Notes under the pieces: generated by a model
Databases searched by the model: none
Seen by the model: the letters and a program-made list of their open reading frames with translations, nothing else
Told to the model about the DNA's origin: nothing
Shown: positions 14,342-18,704 of the stretch, piece by piece
Numbering within the stretch: position 1 is the stretch's first letter
Layout: the number at the start of each line of letters is the position of its first letter
Made by a program: the position numbers and the translations under genes
NCBI GenBank assembly: GCA_002316795.1
Contig: DCEE01000003.1
Location: 1 to 18,704 of the forward strand
Direction of reading: 5' to 3'
Length of the DNA stretch: 18,704 bases
Source: Synergistaceae bacterium UBA1037
GTDB lineage: Bacteria; Synergistota; Synergistia; Synergistales; Synergistaceae

Positions 14342-14380
14342 GTCAAACGATAGTCAAACGTTGTCAAACAGTAGTCAAAC
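14342..14380 (+). repeat. Four GTCAAAC words in 11-10-11 register
   Basis: GTCAAAC begins at 14342, 14353, 14363 and 14374 with spacers GATA, GTT and AGTA. The register equals that of both ends of element 1, although the word is different. Confidence 0.92.
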
Positions 14381-14492
14381 GGTCCCTCTATGTCAGAATA
14401 GATGTCGTGTTTGTAAGTCGACAGTACAGATTGTTTGACTGTATTTGCGACGGCTCAGCCATGTTAAATAAACAATAGCTTTACCATTGCAC

Positions 14493-14528
14493 CATCGCTT
14501 CACGCGACCGTATTTGTCGCAGTTTCAC
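14493..14528 (-). repeat. Hairpin module copy 3, inverted
   Basis: On the minus strand: GTGAAAC (14528-14522), T, hairpin GCGAC-7 nt-GTCGC (14520-14504), directly followed by GTGAAGC (14503-14497) and GATG. The flanks equal copy 2, but three of five stem pairs differ and pairing is kept. Confidence 0.8.
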
Positions 14529-14561
14529 AAATACTCATTCAGCATGAAGGAGACAAATGCA

Positions 14562-15293
14562 GTGTCTATAAACTATAACTCACTTACCGAAAAGAACAAA
14601 AAAGACCCCCAGGAGACCCCAGGGCTTTCGCTGGTTATAAAAAGAAAGATCACGCTTGTAAGACATGGAATAACTGAGTGGAACAAGAAATTCCGCTATC
14701 AAGGCATCACGGATGTTCCGCTGGCCGCTGAAGGGGAAGAACAGGCCAAAAGAGCGGCAATGAGGCTTTCATGCGAATCTGTGGACAGGGTGATCTCAAG
14801 CCCTCTGGGACGTTCAATGAAGACTGCTTCAATAATCGCGGAGATAATAGGAAAAAACAGCGTCGAGACATGGGACGAACTCAGGGAAGTGGACTTTGGA
14901 GAGTGGGAGGGCCTGACAGTTCCACAAATCAAGGAAAGGTTCGGAGAGGACCTCTTCGAAAGGTGGAAGTCCTCACAGGTGGATGTGACAGCGACTAACG
15001 GAGAGGATGCCGACATTGTCTACAGGAGGGCTGAGGCATGCGCTGCCAGGATACTGGCCCTTAAGGATGAACATGTTGTCGTGGTGGGGCACGGAGCACT
15101 ATTCAGAACGCTTCTTCTGCCCCTGATAAAGATACAGAGGGTAAACGTATTCTGGCGGATGAAGATGGACAACTGTTCGCTTTCCGGGATAGGGATAGAT
15201 AAGAAAAACAGGGCTTTCATCGTATTTTTCAATGATACCTTACACCTAAGGACAAATATGGACTGCATCAAAGATATTCCTTTGCCGTGGTAG
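14562..15293 (+). CDS. Histidine phosphatase (phosphoglycerate-mutase-like) family protein
   Basis: Cytoplasmic phosphatase or mutase working through a phosphohistidine. The signature LVRHGITEWN carries Arg34-His35; the other pocket residues are Arg84 (SSPLGRSMKTA), Glu114 (FGEWEG) and His177 (VVGHGALFR). The substrate cannot be told; CobC-type alpha-ribazole phosphatase and broad sugar-phosphate phosphatases share this layout. The first 28 residues before the core are unconserved. I chose GTG 14562 because AAGGAG (14547-14552) lies 9 nt upstream. An in-frame ATG at 14544 has no ribosome site and would put that AAGGAG inside the gene. 243 residues. It stands alone between repeat element 2 and the sigma-factor gene. 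Confidence 0.85.
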   Translation: MSINYNSLTEKNKKDPQETPGLSLVIKRKITLVRHGITEWNKKFRYQGITDVPLAAEGEEQAKRAAMRLSCESVDRVISSPLGRSMKTASIIAEIIGKNSVETWDELREVDFGEWEGLTVPQIKERFGEDLFERWKSSQVDVTATNGEDADIVYRRAEACAARILALKDEHVVVVGHGALFRTLLLPLIKIQRVNVFWRMKMDNCSLSGIGIDKKNRAFIVFFNDTLHLRTNMDCIKDIPLPW

Positions 15294-15307
15294 ATTTTCC
15301 TGATTAA

Positions 15308-15316
15308 TGGTAAAAT
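15308..15316 (+). promoter_or_regulatory. Extended -10 promoter before the sigma-factor gene
   Basis: TGGTAAAAT, identical to the site at 12687-12695, lies about 40 nt before the TTG start. The -35 is not recognisable. Confidence 0.45.
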
Positions 15317-15354
15317 CACTATTGTAGGTGTGATAACAGACGAGCAGGAAGAAA

Positions 15355-15993
15355 TTGCGAAACGAGGATATGCATTTGAAAAGCGATCCCGAAAAAGAAA
15401 TGACAGCATGCGACGAGAATAGGGCGGAAGCTGAAAGGGAACTGTGGCGGAGATGTTCCGAGGGAGACGAAGAAGCACGCGAGGAACTGATCCTGGCATA
15501 CAGGCCTATGGTATATTGGCTTGCAAAAAAACTCAGAGTCCCATACAGTACCTACCCGGATCTTATCCAGGAAGGAATGCTTTCACTTATCAACGCTGTC
15601 GATCGTTTCGACGTCGAAAGGAACAACTGTTTCTCCACCCTTGCTTACTACAAGATCAAAGGCGGGATGATAAATTTTATCCAGCGGGTGGAATCGAAGG
15701 CTCCGATCCCAACGGACGACGAAACAGTATTTATGCACGAGTCTCTGCAGTCAGGCTCAGTATCGGAACATGCAGACAGAGCAGAGTGGACACTTGATCT
15801 TGAAGAGGCAATGAACAGCCTTTCCCAAAGAGAGGCTGAAATAGTGAAGGCGCTTGTGATAGAAGGCAGGATGGCAAGAGAGGTTGCAGAAGAGGCAGAT
15901 CTTGACATCAGTCATATATACAGGATACGCAGAAAAGCGATAGCTAAATTACGCAAGTGGCTGAAGGCGGATGAAGCCACTTCCGCCATGTAA
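15355..15993 (+). CDS. Sigma-70 family RNA polymerase sigma factor (FliA/WhiG-like group)
   Basis: Alternative sigma factor with region 2 (about residues 48-112: MVYWLAKKL, DLIQEGMLSLINAVDRFD, FSTLAYYKIKGGMINFIQ) and region 4 (about 150-205: LSQREAEIVKAL...ISHIYRIRRKAIAKLRKWL). The stretch between is short and acidic, so region 3 is reduced or missing. At 212 residues it is larger than most ECF factors and resembles reduced FliA/SigB-group sigmas. Start is TTG 15355 with AGGAAG (15346-15351) just upstream; ATG 15370 is possible. The next gene, 47 bp on, encodes a single-pass membrane protein and then comes bamA, hinting at envelope-related control. That link is inference; the regulon cannot be read here. 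Confidence 0.88.
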   Translation: MRNEDMHLKSDPEKEMTACDENRAEAERELWRRCSEGDEEAREELILAYRPMVYWLAKKLRVPYSTYPDLIQEGMLSLINAVDRFDVERNNCFSTLAYYKIKGGMINFIQRVESKAPIPTDDETVFMHESLQSGSVSEHADRAEWTLDLEEAMNSLSQREAEIVKALVIEGRMAREVAEEADLDISHIYRIRRKAIAKLRKWLKADEATSAM

Positions 15994-16040
15994 AACGGGA
16001 TAATAATAACACATCCCATATCTGCATGGAGGAGTAACTC

Positions 16041-16661
16041 ATGAAAAAGAAGATCTCAAGGATACAAAGATGGCTCGACAGACTCTCCGCCGCCTGTGAC
16101 AAGGAAAGATGGGACTCTGCCCTTGTGGAGGCTGACTGTCTTTCTGCCGAGGTGCGCGAGATAAGGGAAGACCTTGCTCATATGCTCGAAAACGAGCAGA
16201 CCTCGACAGCCGCCATATTCAGCGGATCCGCAGTCACCATGAGTATCAGAAGCATAGGGATCGCTCTTTTCATAGTTATGGTCTCTACGATACCTCTTGC
16301 CGTGGAATCTGAGAGACCATGGACGCCACAGACTGCCTCAGTACCGTTACATAACAACGGGGAAGAGGTGCTGGCCTGGGTCACCAGAGAGGAAGACGAA
16401 CTCCTGAGGACACTGAGGGAAGATCTCAGCGGCCAGAATATCGGAAGGACGGCGGCACAAGGTATTTTCTCTGCGCCTGCCAAAAAGGGAACAGTGGCCA
16501 GGACCCCGGAGAAAGAAATTATTGTTTCGGAAAAACCTGCTGTCCGAGAGTCATCCGTCAGATCGGAAGCAGGAATAAGCGCAGAAGATCTTCTCGCTCT
16601 ATTGCAGATAGGGGAAAAAGCTCTGAGAGGAGATACACCTGCGATCAAAGTTATCAAATAG
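16041..16661 (+). CDS. Single-pass membrane protein of unknown function
   Basis: I do not recognise a family. Residues 1-55 form a charged, probably coiled-coil cytoplasmic part (RIQRWLDRLSAACDKERWDS; EVREIREDLAHMLENE). One membrane segment follows (about 71-88, SIGIALFIVMVSTIPLAV). The remaining roughly 115 residues are charged and rich in Ala, Glu and Ser, probably extracytoplasmic and loosely folded, with a short predicted helix near the end (ISAEDLLALLQIGEKAL). GGAGGAG lies 7 nt before the ATG, so translation should be strong. Placed directly after a sigma-factor gene, this topology would suit a membrane-bound regulator such as an anti-sigma factor, but no anti-sigma motif is visible. bamA follows 60 bp later. 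Confidence 0.8.
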   Translation: MKKKISRIQRWLDRLSAACDKERWDSALVEADCLSAEVREIREDLAHMLENEQTSTAAIFSGSAVTMSIRSIGIALFIVMVSTIPLAVESERPWTPQTASVPLHNNGEEVLAWVTREEDELLRTLREDLSGQNIGRTAAQGIFSAPAKKGTVARTPEKEIIVSEKPAVRESSVRSEAGISAEDLLALLQIGEKALRGDTPAIKVIK

Positions 16662-16721
16662 CGGCATTGCGCAGGATCTTTGCGCTGAAATCTCGTATCC
16701 ATTTCAGAGGAGTGGTTTTTT

Positions 16722-18611
16722 GTGTCTTTCCGTGTCAGGTCTCTCTCCGTCGTTGCCCTTGTTTTTCTGTTGGTACTAACACCTGCCTATGCTGCAGAAG
16801 AAGGACTGGCCTCCCCTGATATCCGAGAAACGGTGACAGCGGATAACGGAACCGAGAAGCCTGTCGAGGACCAAAAACTCCCGGAGCTCACAGGTCCCGC
16901 CATCCTGAACATTTCTGTCCAGGGAAATTCTGAAGTCGTAACCGAACACATAATGAGCATAATCACCTCCAAGGTTGGCGAGCCGGTCGACGAGGAGAAA
17001 CTTCGGAAGGATGCCGAGGCAATATTCGAGCTCGGATTTTTCGTTGCTACCGACTACCGGGTGACGGACAAGGAAGGCGGAGTAGATGTCGTATTTCTCG
17101 TTCAGGAAAACCCAGTTGTCAGCAAGATAAATTTTGAGGGCAACACGGTCTACACAAGTGAAAAACTCGAAGAGATGATTTTTACAAAGCCGGGTATGAT
17201 CTTCAATCGGACATTTTTCAGGAACGATCTCCAGAGGATAAAGGAAAAGTACCAGTCAGACGGATATGTAATGGCTAACGTGGCCGACGTGCGCATTGAG
17301 GGTACTGAGATCAATGTTGTCATAGTTGAGCCTAAGATAAGCCAGATAGTGATCCAGGGCAATAAGATCACCAAGACCCACGTGGTGCAGCGTTACCTCA
17401 AGATAAAAGAGGGAGAACTCTTCAACGCAAACAAGCTTCGCCTATCACTCAGCAGACTTCAGGGCGTAGGCTTCTTCAGCGACGTTAACGTTAACTTCGA
17501 GCCCGGTGAAAACCCTGATGACGTGATAGTTGTCCTTACGGTCGAAGAGGGCCGTACTGGCAAGCTTGGTTTCAACATCGCATACGGAACGCAGAGCGGC
17601 TTCGGCGGCGGGCTCAGTTATGAAAATACAAACATAGGCGGCCGGGGAATGAAGCTCAGCGTTGGATTTGACCTTGGCAACAGAGAAGAGTACTGGGTCA
17701 GCTATGAACAGCCTTACATGAGCGGGAAAGTTACGGCCTGGAAGATTGGCGGCTACAAAAGAGCCTGGGATGATTTAAGATACTACGTTGATGATCAGGA
17801 AAGATTCAGATATGACAGGGACAAGACAGGTGCATTCTTCGGTTTTGGCCGAAAGTTCAAGGATGATTCCCTCTATAACTGGTATCTGCTATTCGACTGG
17901 CATGAAGTTAAAAACGAACCTGACAATCCACCGGCGGGATATGAAAAGAGCAACTGGGGCAATATTCCGATAGACGAAAAGGTGCCGCCTACCACTGTAC
18001 TTGATGATCTTGGTGATGGTACATATTATTCGGTCACTGCATCCGTCCGCCGCCTGAACATCGACGAATATCTGCCCTACTCAAAAGGTGACGTCCAGAC
18101 GCTCAACGTCCAGTATGGACAAGCAGACGTTGAGGGCGTAGATTACAGTTATTTCAAATATTGGCTGGAAGCAAAGTTCTACTTTACAGTTGACAAGTTA
18201 TTTAAAGATTTCTTCGAAACATCTTTTGGAGGAAATACAGAAAGACCCGTTATATTTGCTTCAAGGATAATCGTGGGATCGTCTTCGGGAGATGTCCCGT
18301 ATGAACAGATGTACACGGTCGGAGGAGACACAACGCTCCGCGGTTACGACGATGACCGTTATCATGGGGAAGAGATGCTGCTCGGCAACTTCGAGCTCAG
18401 AGTTCCGATGGATAAGAATTTCTCCCTTGTAGCATTCTATGATATTGGCCGCGCATGGAGAAAAGAGGGTGATTCAGCCAGCTTCGGAAGCGATATGGGC
18501 TCGTCTCCCGGATTCGGATTCAGGATAAACACTCCGCTTGGGAATCTAAGGCTTGACTATGCCACAGGCGATGAGGGCAGATTCCACTTTGGCTTCGGAG
18601 AACTTTTCTAA
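16722..18611 (+). CDS. bamA: Outer-membrane beta-barrel assembly protein BamA (Omp85)
   Basis: Inserts beta-barrel proteins into the outer membrane. A signal peptide (1-24, cleavage after PAYA) leads to three POTRA domains (about 60-130, 131-204 and 207-277) and a C-terminal barrel (about 280-629). The barrel carries the loop-6 signature LRGYDDD with Arg540-Gly541-Tyr542 and ends in Phe, the usual barrel-recognition residue. Three POTRAs instead of the five of E. coli make it short; TamA also has three, but standing alone in this phylum BamA is the better call. GTG 16722 is preceded by GAGGAG about 9 nt upstream. A secreted-protein gene appears to overlap its end. It shows the organism has an outer membrane. 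Confidence 0.93.
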   Translation: MSFRVRSLSVVALVFLLVLTPAYAAEEGLASPDIRETVTADNGTEKPVEDQKLPELTGPAILNISVQGNSEVVTEHIMSIITSKVGEPVDEEKLRKDAEAIFELGFFVATDYRVTDKEGGVDVVFLVQENPVVSKINFEGNTVYTSEKLEEMIFTKPGMIFNRTFFRNDLQRIKEKYQSDGYVMANVADVRIEGTEINVVIVEPKISQIVIQGNKITKTHVVQRYLKIKEGELFNANKLRLSLSRLQGVGFFSDVNVNFEPGENPDDVIVVLTVEEGRTGKLGFNIAYGTQSGFGGGLSYENTNIGGRGMKLSVGFDLGNREEYWVSYEQPYMSGKVTAWKIGGYKRAWDDLRYYVDDQERFRYDRDKTGAFFGFGRKFKDDSLYNWYLLFDWHEVKNEPDNPPAGYEKSNWGNIPIDEKVPPTTVLDDLGDGTYYSVTASVRRLNIDEYLPYSKGDVQTLNVQYGQADVEGVDYSYFKYWLEAKFYFTVDKLFKDFFETSFGGNTERPVIFASRIIVGSSSGDVPYEQMYTVGGDTTLRGYDDDRYHGEEMLLGNFELRVPMDKNFSLVAFYDIGRAWRKEGDSASFGSDMGSSPGFGFRINTPLGNLRLDYATGDEGRFHFGFGELF

Positions 18612-18704
18612 GCAAGACAAATATACGTTAAAACTATGGGTTGCGGCCGTCTTCACAGCCGCGACCCTTCTTATGTTTACCGGTGACGCGTCAGCGTCAT
18701 ACAG
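18589..18704 (+). CDS. Start of a secreted-protein gene, cut by the window edge
   Basis: An open frame runs to the edge and encodes a typical signal peptide: a Lys-containing N region (NFSKQDKYTLK), a hydrophobic core (LWVAAVFTAATLLMFTG) and a likely cleavage site DASA-SY. I place the start at TTG 18589, behind GAGGG (18573-18577), which gives a 23-bp overlap with bamA; no ATG precedes the hydrophobic core. Only 38 codons are visible, so the product is unknown. A periplasmic chaperone of the OmpH/Skp type often follows bamA, but nothing seen here proves it. Confidence 0.6.
   Translation, partial: MASENFSKQDKYTLKLWVAAVFTAATLLMFTGDASASY

Larger units (their letters stand above)
14240..14528. 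repeat. Non-coding element 2: heptamer array and repeated hairpin modules
   Basis: The gene-free stretch between the tRNA terminator and the phosphatase gene is built of repeats. Three copies of a GTGAAA-hairpin-GTGARGC module start at 14240 and 14286 (plus strand) and end at 14528 (minus strand), making the outer parts inverted. Between them are GTGAAGC/GTGAAGC/GTGAGGG words (14311-14339) and four GTCAAAC words (14342-14380) in the same 11-10-11 register as element 1. Single copies of GTTTGAC (14433-14439) and GCTCAGC (14453-14459), the inverse of words used in elements 2 and 1, lie on the right. No coding potential is seen. Confidence 0.82.

Noticed and set aside
14106..14540. Integrated island at tRNA-Thr
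   Set aside because: No integrase gene is adjacent and no repeat of the tRNA 3' end is seen downstream.

Overview
The window looks like the chromosome of a diderm anaerobe of the phylum Synergistota. Two signals rarely meet outside that group: a clear CodY, whose helix-turn-helix block is almost the Bacillus sequence, and a complete outer-membrane assembly protein BamA. The gene order rbgA-rnhB-yraN-(comM)-dprA-topA-trmFO-xerC-codY also follows the Bacillus ylqF-rnhB...smf-topA-trmFO-codV...codY string, but hslV and hslU (clpQ, clpY) are absent between xerC and codY. The phylum is an inference from gene content; genus is not assigned.

Layout. A minus-strand tRNA-Val with its own near-consensus promoter opens the window. 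From about 309 to 9856 runs one tight plus-strand block: dapF, lepB, rbgA, rnhB, yraN, comM, dprA, topA, trmFO. Most junctions are ATGA-type or longer overlaps, so it is probably one operon mixing lysine/peptidoglycan precursor supply, protein export, ribosome assembly, RNA primer removal, DNA uptake and recombination, supercoiling and tRNA methylation. From 9852 to 10377 lies a non-coding repeat element with inverted ends. Then come xerC, codY and a CheY-type gene, led by a promoter that overlaps a near-perfect CodY box, so the locus is probably autoregulated. Next are an S1-domain protein, a DUF501 protein with an intrinsic terminator inside its 5' end, and a tRNA-Lys/Glu/Thr cluster with its own promoter and terminator. 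A second repeat element (about 14240-14528) follows. The window closes with a histidine phosphatase, a sigma-70 family factor, an unrecognised single-pass membrane protein, bamA, and the first codons of a gene for a secreted protein.

The most unusual material is in the two non-coding elements. Both carry runs of four identical or nearly identical 7-base words at an 11-10-11 bp register, one DNA turn each. The word differs (GCTGAGC, GCTAAGC, GTCAAAC) while the register is kept. The second element also holds a module, GTGAAA-hairpin-GTGARGC, present three times with different stem sequences that still pair within each copy. This is direct in-window evidence for a conserved structure or a word-swapping repeat family that I do not recognise. 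Whether it is a mobile element, a structured RNA or a protein-binding array cannot be settled from this window.
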